A stretch of 64,000 nucleotides of DNA from Periplaneta americana (Eukaryota > Arthropoda > Insecta > Blattodea > Blattidae). The notes under the pieces were generated by a model. The model saw only the letters and a program-made list of their open reading frames with translations. It was not told where the DNA came from and made no database searches. The position numbers and the translations under genes are program-made. Shown one piece after another: positions 55,117 through 64,000 of this stretch (the first letter of the stretch is position 1; each line of letters opens with the position of its first letter). Location: positions 173,074,244-173,138,243 of the forward strand of contig NC_091128.1 in the NCBI RefSeq assembly GCF_040183065.1, in the 5' to 3' direction.

Positions 55117-55380
55117 AAATTTGTAAGTGCTCTTTCTATAGAAAACAGGGCAAGAGCAAGTCGGAGAAAACAAAGGCCTAATCATTATATTAAAAATGTC
55201 GCACAGAATGTACCAGAAGAGAGATTAACAGACCGCAGTTTTAAAAGAAGATTGTGGTTCGCTTCAGTTATCAAGAAATTGATAACATTAACAACGAATT
55301 TGGAACTTATTTTAACTAACTTAGATAAGAGGTTTGTTAGCCTTAATAATTACAATGAATCCATAGTATTTTCAAAATAA
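55117..55380 (+). other. 87-codon open frame without ATG
   Basis: Stop-to-stop frame reading KFVSALSIENRARASRRKQR, VPEERLTDRSFKRRLWFASV, IKKLITLTTN and on to VFSK with TAA at 55378-55380. The basic, helix-like composition looks protein-like, but I recognise no family. It runs directly into the minisatellite. Confidence 0.25.
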
Positions 55381-56480
55381 GTAGTAGTATTAGTAGCAGT
55401 AGCAGTAGCATTAGCAGTAATAACAGAAGAAACAGCAAGAGGAGTATGAGTAGGAGCAATAACAACAGCAGAAGTAGCAGAAGTATGAATAGGAGCAGTA
55501 ACAACAGCAGAAGTAGCAGGAGTATGAGTAGGAGCAGTAACAACAGCAGAAGTAGCAGGAGTATGAGTAGGAGCAGTAACAACAGCAGAAGTAGCAGGAG
55601 TATGAGTAGGAGCAGTAACAACAGCAGAAGTAGCAGGAGTATGAGTAGGAGCAATAACAACAGCAGAAGTAGCAGGAGTATGAGTAGGAGCAGTAACAAC
55701 AGCAGGAGTATGAGTAGGATCAGTAATAACAGCAGAAATAGCAGGAGTATGAGTAGGAGCAATAACAACAGCAGAAGTAGCAGGAGTATGAGTAGGAGCA
55801 ATAACAACAGCAGGAGTATGAGTAGGATCAGTAACAACAGCAGAAGTAGCAGGAGTATGAGTAGGATCAGTAACAACAACAGAAGTAGCAGGAGTATGAG
55901 TAGAATCAATAATAACAGCAGAAGTAGCAGGAGTATGAGTAGAATCAATAATAACAGGAGAAATAGCAGGAGTATGAGTAGGAGCAATAACAACAGCAGA
56001 AGTAGCAGGAGTATGAGTAGGATCAGTAACAACAGCAGAAGTAGCAGGAGTATGAGTAGAATCAATAATAACAGGAGAAATAGCAGGAGTATGAGTAGGA
56101 GCAATAACAACAGCAGGAGTATGAGTAGGATCAGTAACAACAGCAGAAGTAGCAGGAGTATGAGTAGGATCAGTAACAACAACAGAAGTAGCAGGAGTAT
56201 GAGTAGAATCAATAATAACAGCAGAAGTAGCAGGAGTATGAGTAGGATCAGTAACAACAGCAGAAGTAGCAGGAGTATGAGTAGAATCAATAATAACAGC
56301 AGAAGTAGCAGGAGTATGAGTAGAATCAATAATAACAGGAGAAATAGCAGGAGTATGAGTAGGAGCAATAACAACAGCAGAAGTAGCAGGAGTATGAGTA
56401 GGATCAGTAACAACAGCAGGAGTATGAGTAGGATCAGTAACAACAGCAGAAGTAGCAGGAGTATTAAGACCAGTAGTAAG
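55381..56480. repeat. 39/30-bp minisatellite built from purine-rich triplets
   Basis: Units of 39 bp (GTAGCAGGAGTATGAGTAGG plus AGCAGTAACAACAGCAGAA) mixed with 30-bp units lacking AGAAGTAGC. All lengths are multiples of 3, so frames stay open for the whole array: 397 codons on the minus strand (55350-56543, PATSAVVTDPTHT repeats), 366 on the minus strand (Leu/Ile only), 355 on the plus strand (SRSSNNSRSSRSM repeats). Subtypes GGAGCAATA, GGATCAGTA, GAATCAATA and GGAGCAGTA form longer shared blocks, so multi-unit duplications occurred. No signal peptide or splice context supports a protein. Confidence 0.9.
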
Positions 56481-56756
56481 AGGAAAAATAGTAGTAGTAG
56501 TATAAGATATTAGATACTTTTCAATTTCAATTCTCAGAGACATTCAGTCTCGTACACGTGATATTGTCCAGACATTTCGTAAAGATATCGTCCCGTTATG
56601 CATAAACGAAATCCACACAGAGTGCAAAAAAAAAAAAAAAAATATCGCGGTAAGCACCGTTAAGGTCTGAAATCTTACTGGAACTTTCATTGTTAAAGTA
56701 AAAGTCGAAATTCGGAACAATTTTCAGCTGAAAAATCTTTTCAGGACATCGGGCCA
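56481..56756. other. Nothing recognised
   Basis: Contains an A run at 56626-56641. Confidence 0.5.
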
Positions 56757-57107
56757 TTGGTAATGATATCGAGAAATCCGTTAATCTGCCGGGACATTAA
56801 TAAATTGCAGCACACGCAGCCTGCAACGTGTTGTTTAGACTACACGCACGGCAGTGAAGTCGGAGAAGATGCCGCTAGATCACGGCGAGTCATGAATTGT
56901 GGGGAGATCGTGACGAACTACGAATCTGCAGCTGGGGATTCAACGTGGAACACAAAGAAAGGACACGGCCGCCGCTGCTGTTTGTGTGCAGAGCGGGGAT
57001 TTGCGGGATTTGCGCTCCCATTCCGCGGGATTAGACTTAATTTTAAAATGTGGCTTCGAATTAAAGAAAGGAACTTGTTTGCTGCTCCTCTAATAGGAAT
57101 CTACTGA
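56757..57107 (+). other. 116-codon open frame, GC-richer, status unknown
   Basis: Starts MVMISRNPLICRDINKLQHT and includes RRVMNCGEIVTNYE and GRRCCLCAERGFAGFALPF. The stretch 56840-57030 is clearly more GC-rich than its flanks and not repeated in the window. No family match, signal peptide or membrane segment. It could be an exon, a regulatory island or a retroelement remnant. Confidence 0.25.
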
Positions 57108-57648
57108 AAAATTGTAAAAAAAAAGCTTATTAAAAAAACAACCTGTTACTGGAGAAATGGAGGGGGACAAAACCTGTCCCTATAGCCTCTTTGTTGCTGT
57201 AAGTCTTTAGCTGACCGACAGAGCTTGTAAAGGAAGCTCTACCTACCACATTATTTTTTTTTTTTATTTTCATCCGCGTTGGTGAGGAAAGAAAGTTCTT
57301 TCGTACTCTATAATCGAGTGTTGTGCTTTACAACCTCCAAAGGAGAAACACTTGATTTAAGATTTAAACCCGAAGGGCTATTTCTCAGCATTGAAGTACA
57401 ATATACATATTATCACGGTTACCAGATTGAACTGGCCATTCGTGGGCACTGATGATTAGCTTCAGATAGCACTTAAGGTATATTATGTACACCCACAAAA
57501 CGCAAAAAGTGATGAAAAATTAGAATTTTCAAAATATAACTATTTTAATAGAGAATTTTCTCCCCTTTAATTTTATATAAGAATATTCGATTTATGCCTT
57601 ATGGTTTTTCAGATAAGTCCCATTTTACAAAATTCTGCGTCATCACTG
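57108..57648. other. Nothing recognised
   Basis: No supported feature. Confidence 0.5.
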
Positions 57649-57819
57649 TAGACCTCGGATTTTTAGGCTCATTTAAAGTAGCCTGGAACATACGTTCTTT
57701 AATACACCTAGTTTTAGGCAATATCATCGCTCGAGAGTTTCTCGTGTTGCATGCATTCAGGGAATTTTACATACAATTGTTGCAACCTATCCTATTCTAG
57801 CCTAAAAATCCGAGGTCTA
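57649..57819. mobile_element. 171-bp MITE with 21-bp perfect inverted ends
   Basis: TAGACCTCGGATTTTTAGGC and GCCTAAAAATCCGAGGTCTA are exact inverted repeats. A 68-codon frame (57594-57800) inside is not supported. Confidence 0.9.
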
Positions 57820-57844
57820 GACTCATCAGCCACGGTCACGTCTA

Positions 57845-58203
57845 CGAAGATCACTCCAAAAGTAATGCACAACATTTTTTTAAATTTATTTTTTATTCTA
57901 AACCTTTGCAATTAATGGAGATCATAGATGCATTCTTCCTCCTTGTATTCAAATTTAATTTAAGTCGTTCCCGTGAGTGGCGCCAGAGAGTGGCTCAGAC
58001 GTGTTGGTCCAGACTTTTATCGTGCAAGTATACAGGCCCTCATTCCAAGGTGGCGTAAGGCAGTTGAAAGGTGCGGGGATTATGTGGAAAAGTGACGTAT
58101 TGTTCCTGAAGGATGTATCTACATTCTATGAAAATAGCAAAGATGTAGGCTGAAAATGTAATTTTTAAATAAATATTGTGGATTACTTTTGGAGTGATCC
58201 TCG
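57845..58203 (+). mobile_element. Mariner-like relic
   Basis: CGAAGATCACTCCAAAAGTA at the left and, inverted from the right, CGAGGATCACTCCAAAAGTA. TA flanks at 57843-57844 and 58204-58205. Only about 360 bp remain of a usual 1.3 kb. Confidence 0.85.
57976..58095 (+). pseudogene. Mariner transposase, C-terminal 39 codons
   Basis: SGAREWLRRVGPDFYRASIQ, then ALIPRWRKAVERCGDYVEK and a TGA stop. FYxxxIxALxxRWxKxxxxxGDYVEK is the familiar mariner C-terminus. The DNA-binding and DD34D catalytic parts are deleted. Confidence 0.85.
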
Positions 58204-58380
58204 TAGCAGTCAATCCCCTGCATTGCTTGTAAAATAAACTTCTTTCAAGTCCCAAAATAGATGCATAGATATCAAGGCATGATCATTCGATTGAAAACAC
58301 GTTTTTACATAATGAAGTATTTTATAATCTTTTACTGTTAGTCATAAAACTGTAAATTTGTGTGTCAATGATGTTGTACG
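58204..58380. other. Nothing recognised
   Basis: Short spacer. Confidence 0.5.
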
Positions 58381-58620
58381 TCATTTTAATAAGAATCCAA
58401 AAAGGAGAAGTTAAAATTCTGAGGAGGATGAGCATAAACCCTGGGACAAACACCATCGCAAGATTTGTTGCATCAATGGGAAATAAGGACAAAAATGCCA
58501 AAAAAACATTCAACACCTGAAGTTAAAACAAGGAGGAGGTATTTGAGAGGCAGAAAGAAGCTAAAACAGTACCGACTTGAAGCTGCTTAAGGGGTGACAT
58601 ATGATGATGCAGTCTTCTAG
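58381..58620 (+). pseudogene. Possible remnant of a transposon-associated ORF C-terminus
   Basis: IQKGEVKILRRMSINPGTNT, IARFVASMGNKDKNAKK in one frame, then TRRRYLRGRKKLKQYRLEAA, a stop, GVTYDDAVF. This vaguely follows the C-terminal pattern (short helix, K/R-rich helix, GVTYxxGxF) of proteins carried by some large insect transposons. Two stops and a frameshift. Weak call. Confidence 0.25.
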
Positions 58621-59509
58621 GCTCTGAAAGTTTGTGGTTCATTTCCTGTAAATAATAATTTTAGAATATTTAATTCTTTTAAACATGATATATCAGTCAA
58701 ATATGGTGATACCAAGTAGATATTTGTGTCATTTTGAAGCTTGAAATGTCCCCCAGTGCCTGACAATGAGTAAAATAACATTAATATAGTTAATAATTAT
58801 CTATGGATTTTTTACATGATACTTGCAACATAAAATATTAGTATAAGTTACATATATGGTAATATTTAATTAATGTAAATGAAAATAAAAACTAGCTCTG
58901 TCAGGTACTAAAGATTAGTTTTAGCTATAAAACAGTGAGAAAATGTGGCTCTATCTTAAAAACTGCATGAGCTATCATGTTTCAAGTTGTATATCAAAAT
59001 TATAAACAAAATAATTTTTATAAACAATTTAGACATAATTTGAAGAGATTTGTTCACTTCATAATCTTTCTGGTACCATTCTCAATTGTATAAAAATTTT
59101 ACAGAGCAAAATTATGCAAAAAAATTATGTAAAGGTGTACATACACCTTTAAAAATTGTTTCTCTACATTGTAGGCAAAGATATATCATCTTAAGCCTTG
59201 TACGGACACACAAACAACATTTGTACCACCTAATTTTACCAAGTTCCAGATAAAACGCATTGCGCATGTGCAGTAAACAAGAGCGCCTAAATGTATGACA
59301 ATCTTGTGAAGTTTGTTGCCTCAGAGAAAGATACTTTAGCACACGAATTGTTGTATTAGTTATGCAGTCATCTTTAGGTGCGGAAGTCACCCCATGGAAG
59401 AAACGTAAGCAACGAAAGGAGAAGAAACAAGATGTAATAAAGAAAAAAAAAGATTAAAGGATACGCACACTTCAGCCACAACAAAGTATTTTTTGCAAAT
59501 CAAGATTTC
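58621..59509. other. AT-rich DNA, nothing recognised
   Basis: A 92-codon minus frame (59112-59390) has no support. Confidence 0.5.
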
Positions 59510-59559
59510 AGGTATAACTCCCTGTAAAAGGGAAAAATTGGATCGGTGTCGGTTAGAGT

Positions 59560-59631
59560 TCCCGGGTAGCTCAGTGGTAGAGCGTTGGTACGTTAAACCA
59601 AGAGGTTCCGGGTTCGATACCCGGCTCCGGA
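59560..59631 (+). tRNA. tRNA-like sequence, Asn(GTT)-like (SINE head 1)
   Basis: TCCCGGG ... GCTCAGTGGTAGAGC, TTGGT-ACGTTAA-ACCAA, CCGGGTTCGATACCCGG, CTCCGGA. One acceptor mismatch, and C at position 33 instead of U. Confidence 0.5.
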
Positions 59632-59845
59632 ACAATTTTTCCCTCGAAATTATTCAAATCAACTTTACAGGGAGTTATACCTGAAATCTTGATTTGCATA
59701 ATACACGTCACTGTTCGTTAACAGAAAATCACAATTTAAGTCACACGGAGTTAGTGTGCACTCGAAGTTGGTTGCTTGACGGTTGTCAGCCCACTTTGAG
59801 GTCTGTGGATATAGAGGGAAAAATTGGATCGGTGTCGGTTAGAGT

Positions 59846-59917
59846 TCCCGGGTAGCTCAGTGGCAGAGCGTTGGTACGTTAAACCAAGAGGTCCCGGGTT
59901 CAATACCCGGCTCCGGA
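59846..59917 (+). tRNA. tRNA-like sequence, Asn(GTT)-like (SINE head 2)
   Basis: As head 1, with D loop AGTGGCA and T loop TTCAATA. The same C33. Confidence 0.5.
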
Positions 59918-59945
59918 ACAATTTTTCCCTCGAGATTATTCAGAG

Positions 59946-61194
59946 TATTTTTTGTTAAAACAATCATTGTTCATAGTTACCTGCATTTACACATGCATTT
60001 CTACGAGAGAATTTAAGTTATAAAATATGTACTTCAGTTTTGCTAAGTTTCTACGACACTTTAAGAAATGGCATGATGAATTTTATACTTGACGTTTCAA
60101 CAATACCCATGCCAGATAGTTTTTTTTTTTCTTGAAAATTTATGTTTTTTGGACTTCGGTTGTTTTTCCAAAAAAAAAAAACCTTTCAATTATAAAATCT
60201 AGTTTTTGAGACTTTTGGCAAGTAAATTGTAATATTAACTGGGAAGCTTATTATATAGTTTCATCCACATAACAAAAAACTGAGTTAATCTTTTTTATTA
60301 TGCAATTTGGAATATTAATTTGCTGTCTATTTGTATTTTCATGATTATGAATATTGGCAAATAACGAGCAGTTCTCCATATTTTGTCGAGTATAAAGCAC
60401 TATGTCGTATACGCACAAATTTATAATTTAAAATCGGTAAATGAATGATAAGTGGTCGACAGTATTCAAGAGAATTAGACTCACATAAAAGTCTAATGAT
60501 TTTGTTTTACAAAACCGAAACATTCCTAATTTTGCTACTATTCCTACAAAAAATTAAGACGTACAGGATTAAAGACTGAAACAAAGAAAAGTTCCTTTCG
60601 ATAGTCAGAAGCGTTGATATGTATAATCAGCGTATTCAAGGCCATATTTCTGAAGTTTGGCTGAAGAGTCCCTGTTTCCTACAAACAATGGTCAACTCTC
60701 GTAACATTTTTACTCATAATTTTGAAATTTTTGTATTATTATAATATGAGCATTCCCGGGTGATAATGGATGTATTGACAATGGAAGGACTACACGAAAG
60801 AAGAGCTAGTTAACAAAATCATTAAACAAGTGGACTCAAGTATCTCATCATTAGGGAACGTATTTCAGGATGTGGGAAACAGGGCAACGCGTGAATATAA
60901 AATGTTGTGCTTTTTTTTTTTGCACAAATCTCCTTCAGAGACATTAAGAATGCTTTAAGAAGCTTATGGTGGAGAAGCAATGAAAAAAACGCAGATCTGA
61001 AGATCGATCGGAGAGCTGGTCGTCTTTGATACTCATAAAGTCTTCATTGTGAAATTCGACGAGCGAATATCAACAACAATAACAACAACGACAACGACCA
61101 TAATCATAAAAGTTCTACGGAAGTGATGTCATGAATGATGCTAACATCAGAAACAGAAATATACTGCATAAGATTATTCATTTTGACGAATATA
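59946..61194. other. AT-rich DNA, nothing recognised
   Basis: No supported gene; (CAACAA)n-like short run near 61070-61095. Confidence 0.5.
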
Positions 61195-61196
61195 TA

Positions 61197-61380
61197 CTGG
61201 GTGTTCATTTCAAAGTGTGTCATGACGTCACTGTTGTTGGGTCAACGATTTGAAGCGAGTTTCAGCTTATATGTTAGAGAAGTTGCCTATTATTTAAGGA
61301 AGATTGAATTCTCTAGGCTCATCAGCTAGCCACATGACGGCATACAGCGAGCCAAGACACATTTTGAACTGAACACCCAG
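61197..61380. mobile_element. MITE family C, 184-bp deletion derivative
   Basis: Same ends as 16324-16929 (CTGGGTGTTCATTTCAAAGT; right end GAACTGAACACCCAG), with TA at 61195-61196 and 61381-61382. About 420 bp of the interior are missing after TTGCCTATTA. Confidence 0.9.
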
Positions 61381-61394
61381 TAGTTATATATACA

Positions 61395-62261
61395 TTTACT
61401 CACTTACTTACAAATGGCTTTTAAGGAACCCGAAGGTTCATTGCCGCCCTCACATAAGCCCGCCATCGGTCCCTATCCTGTGCAAGATTAATCCAGTCTC
61501 TATCATCACACCCCACCTCCCTCAAATACATTTTAATATTATCCTCCCATCTACGTCTCGGCCTACCTAAAGGTCTTTTTCCCTCCGGTCTCCCAACTAA
61601 CATTCTATATGCATTTCTGGATTCGCCCATACGTGCTACATGACCTGCCCATCTCAAACGTCTGGATTTTAAGTTCCTAATTATGTCAGGTGAAGAATAC
61701 AATGCGTGCAGTTCTGTGTTGTGTAACTTTCTCCATTCTCCTGTAACTTCATCCCGCTTAGCTCCAAATATTTTCCTAAACACCTTATTCTCAAACACCC
61801 TTAACCTATGTTCCTCTCTCAGAGTGAGAGTCCAAGTTTCACAACCATACAAAAGATCCGGCAATATAACTGTTTTATAAATTCTAACTTTCAGATTTTT
61901 GGACACCAGACTGGGTGATAAGAGCTTCTCAACCGAATAATAACACGCATTTCCCATATTTATTCTGCGTTTAATTTCCTCCCGAGTGTCATTTATATTT
62001 GTTACTGTTGCTCCAAGATATTTGAATTTTTCCACCTCTTCGAAGGATAAATCTCCAATTTTTATATTTCCATTTCGTACAATATTCTGGTCACGAGACA
62101 TAATCATATACTTTGTCTTTTCGGGATTTACTTCCAAACCGATCGCTTTACTTGCTTCAAGTAAAATTTCCGTGCTTTCCCTAATCGTTTGTGTATTTTC
62201 TCCTAACATATTCACGTCATCTGCATGGACAAGAAGCTGATGTAACCCGTTCAATTCCAGG
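61395..62261 (-). mobile_element. Endonuclease/RT-type LINE
   Basis: 3' end at the left (ACTTACTTACAAATGGCTTT), 5' truncation at 62261 just upstream of the YADD motif. GTTATATATA at about 61383-61392 and 62262-62271 is a likely target-site duplication. It abuts MITE family C. Confidence 0.88.
61421..62261 (-). pseudogene. LINE RT palm end, thumb and C-terminus
   Basis: Open from the truncation to the natural stop. It begins [20 protein letters not shown], so the catalytic YADD reads HADD here. Then come [40 protein letters not shown] and [17 protein letters not shown], ending MNLRVP. The first about 20 codons of the 299-codon open frame (62263-62320) are host sequence. Motif A and B and the endonuclease are missing. 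Confidence 0.87.
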
Positions 62262-62295
62262 TTATATATAGTTATATATAATATATTCCAGAAAC
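62262..62295. other. TA-rich spacer
   Basis: Holds the distal target-site duplication of the LINE. Confidence 0.5.
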
Positions 62296-62420
62296 TTACT
62301 GAACCGAGTATTACATCCATCGCTTATACATGGTTGATGTGTAACTTTTTCTGTGCCAACTGTGCATAAGATAAGTCTTGTATAAAAATTATAAATGGTT
62401 TATTAGTAAGATCTTTTGAT
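62296..62420. repeat. Dispersed repeat G, copy 2
   Basis: Diverged match to 37313-37440 (TTTCTGTGCCAACTGTGCAT; TCTTGTATAAAAATTATAAA; TGGTTTATTAGTAAGA). Confidence 0.55.
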
Positions 62421-62529
62421 TTATCTAGAGAAAATCAAAAGTCGAGTGGGATTTAGTTGACTATTACACGATTAGAAGAAAATATATAAAGATTAGAAGA
62501 AATACAGTAAAGTACTCTAATACAATACA

Positions 62530-62820
62530 GCTGTGCTAGAAAGAGTGGGTGAAGAAAGAATGATACTGAAGCTGACCAGGAAGAGGAAAAGGAATTTGTT
62601 GGGTCACTGGCTGAGAAGAAACTGCATACTGAAGGATGTACTGGAAGGAATGGTGAACGGGAGAAGAGTTCGGGCAGAAGAAGATATCAGATCATAGACG
62701 AGATTAAGACATATGGATCATATGAGGAGACAAAGAGGAAGGCAGAAAATAGGAAAGATTGGAGAAATCTGGGTTTGTAGTGAAAGACCTACCCTTGGGC
62801 AGAACAATAAATGAAATAAT
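62530..62820 (+). pseudogene. Second LINE family, C-terminal fragment with 3' tip
   Basis: Frame 1 from 62530 reads AVLERVGEERMILKLTRKRK, RNLLGHWLRRNCILKDVLEG and MVNGRRVR. Loss of one G near 62671 (CGGGCAG) shifts the frame. The next frame continues QIIDEIKTYGSYEETKRKAE and NRKDWRNLGL with TAG at 62778-62780. The pattern (GHWLRRNxLLKDxLEGMVNGRR) is a LINE C-terminus I recall from cockroach predictions. The 3' tip equals that at 48025. Confidence 0.75.
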
Positions 62821-63213
62821 TTAATGATATTAATACATAAAACATAAATTGACTTTCTAAAATGCTACACTGTCTTGAAATATATTATTACACAATTTCA
62901 TCATTACAAATATTGCGCTAGATAGCAATAGTGTGTTATGATCAGCTGTTCTCTTGTTATCAGTTGTGACTATACAATCTTCATTGAACTCTATGGACGA
63001 TTACTAGTTAAGAAGCCTTTGTTGATTCAGTTTCATTTTTATTAAAACATTTGTATTCCACTTCAATTTTCAATATATATTAAACAATCTCTGATACGTA
63101 ACTATCCATAATCTCATACAGAAGAAGCTATAACATAACCTAAATTATATAAAAACGATAAGTGATAGAACATTTTTAATTAAGGATGATGAAATAAACA
63201 TGAATCATTTTAA
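62821..63213. other. AT-rich DNA, nothing recognised
   Basis: No supported feature. Confidence 0.5.
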
Positions 63214-63565
63214 AGGGACACGCTACTGAGATTTCTAATCTCCACAATTTTGATTGTAAGTTTTTGAAATTTTAAAATGGAATAGATGTTGATGAGTTAC
63301 ATGTGCACAATTATTTTCAAAATTTTATGTTGAAAAATGTACTCAGAAAAAAATAAAATATAAAAAAAGTGTTTATAATTTTAGTAAACAAATAATTGGG
63401 TCTCATATAAAGATAATTTGTTTCTTAAACTATTAAAATGATGCTAAGACTACCTACAATGAAATGGTGCATGGGTTTGTTCCTAGTCCATACAGTTCAT
63501 CAGTAAAAAAAAAAAATAACTTTTAACATTGACCAAAATTGCCGAAAACTCAGTAGCGTGTCCCC
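63214..63565. mobile_element. 352-bp MITE with TTAA target site
   Basis: AGGGACACGCTACTGAG and CTCAGTAGCGTGTCCCC are inverted ends, with TTAA at 63210-63213 and 63566-63569. The piggyBac-type target site links it to the fold-back element at 35429. No transposase. Confidence 0.88.
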
Positions 63566-64000
63566 TTAAAAGGTACAATTATTGAAAGTACAATGTTGGC
63601 AAACAAAGAAACAAATGCTGGAGGGGTGAAAAAAGAAAGAAATGCTAGGGAGGTGATAAAACACAAATTCTAGGGAGATGATGAGAACAAATGATAGGGA
63701 GGTGATATAAAAGTAGGATAAGGAACCATGTTTGGTTAAAACACGTCGATCCATACTGTTTTATGTGTCAAAAGTAGTATGACGTAGTAAAAGTGTAATA
63801 ATCTTAGAAATCACATTCCTGTTGTATCAGCTTTCTTAGAAGTTTCTTCAGTTTTAGAAGCAAAGTATGAGAAGAATTCATTCAACGATAATTTTATCGT
63901 GCCATTCGATATAATCTGAAATATTATATAAATTATTTTCTATTTTTATTTTTATATTTGTATTAAAATTAAATGAGTAACAACTTTTGTGTGAGATCGT
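63566..64000. other. Unassigned, with a short imperfect tandem at 63611-63716
   Basis: Four diverged units of 24-27 bp around AAATGCTAGGGAGGTGAT. The rest is AT-rich and unassigned. Confidence 0.5.

Larger units (their letters stand above)
59510..59945 (+). mobile_element. tRNA-like SINE family 4, dimer on the plus strand
   Basis: Two heads 286 bp apart joined by the same body as at 35615-36162 (ACAGGGAGTTATACCTGAAA; TTCGTTAACAGAAAATCAC; TTGACGGTTGTCAGCCCACT). The left piece before head 1 is again an inverted body end (AATCAAGATTTCAGGTATAA at about 59498-59517). Confidence 0.88.

Noticed and set aside
55343-56443. 366-codon Leu/Ile-rich membrane-like protein
   Set aside because: One of several frames kept open by a repeat whose unit is a multiple of 3; no start context or unique domain.

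Overview
This window is nuclear DNA of an insect, most likely a cockroach and probably Periplaneta americana. The base composition is AT-rich and genes are very sparse. Tens of interspersed repeats are present: non-LTR retrotransposon pieces, tRNA-derived SINEs, MITEs and fold-back elements. The retrotransposon C-terminus and the commonest SINE look like sequences I remember as abundant in P. americana gene predictions, and the one real gene carries the cockroach form of myosuppressin. I see no bacterial operon, rRNA, CRISPR array or intact virus.

The one host gene I can support is leucomyosuppressin (LMS) on the minus strand. Exon 1 coding (30989 down to 30785) gives the signal peptide and conserved spacer. 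A 15.6-kb phase-1 intron follows. A GC-rich exon 2 (15197 down to 15109) encodes the KR site, the decapeptide [10 protein letters not shown], the amidation Gly and an Arg tail. Together they make a 97-residue precursor. Exon 2 is easy to miss because its useful frame starts mid-codon at a splice acceptor. A polyadenylation signal lies at 14839-14844.

Layout. 1-14.8 kb (downstream of LMS): a LINE 3' end, a miRNA-like hairpin, a 2.5-kb 29-bp minisatellite, two copies of a 400-bp MITE, a 754-bp fold-back element, two SINEs inserted back to back, a Tc1-like element with about 245-bp inverted repeats, a Jockey/CR1-like LINE fragment and a hAT element with a nested SINE. 15.2-30.8 kb (LMS intron): a 925-bp Penelope-like inverted repeat beside the exon 2 acceptor, TA-flanked MITEs, two endonuclease/RT-type LINE copies, a 382-bp tRNA-like tandem array with a palindromic end, and a trinucleotide microsatellite that starts at the exon 1 donor site. 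31-64 kb (upstream of LMS exon 1 or in a further 5' intron): TTAA-flanked fold-back elements, dimeric tRNA-like SINE units at two loci, a 37-bp minisatellite with higher-order structure, four more pieces of the same LINE, a decayed restriction-like-endonuclease ORF, a 39-bp trinucleotide-derived minisatellite open in several frames, and a mariner relic.

Recurring themes are nested insertions with readable target-site duplications, and tandem arrays whose last unit is an inverted partial copy. All assignments come from reading the sequence alone; no database search was possible. Long stretches of AT-rich DNA hold nothing I can name and are marked as such.
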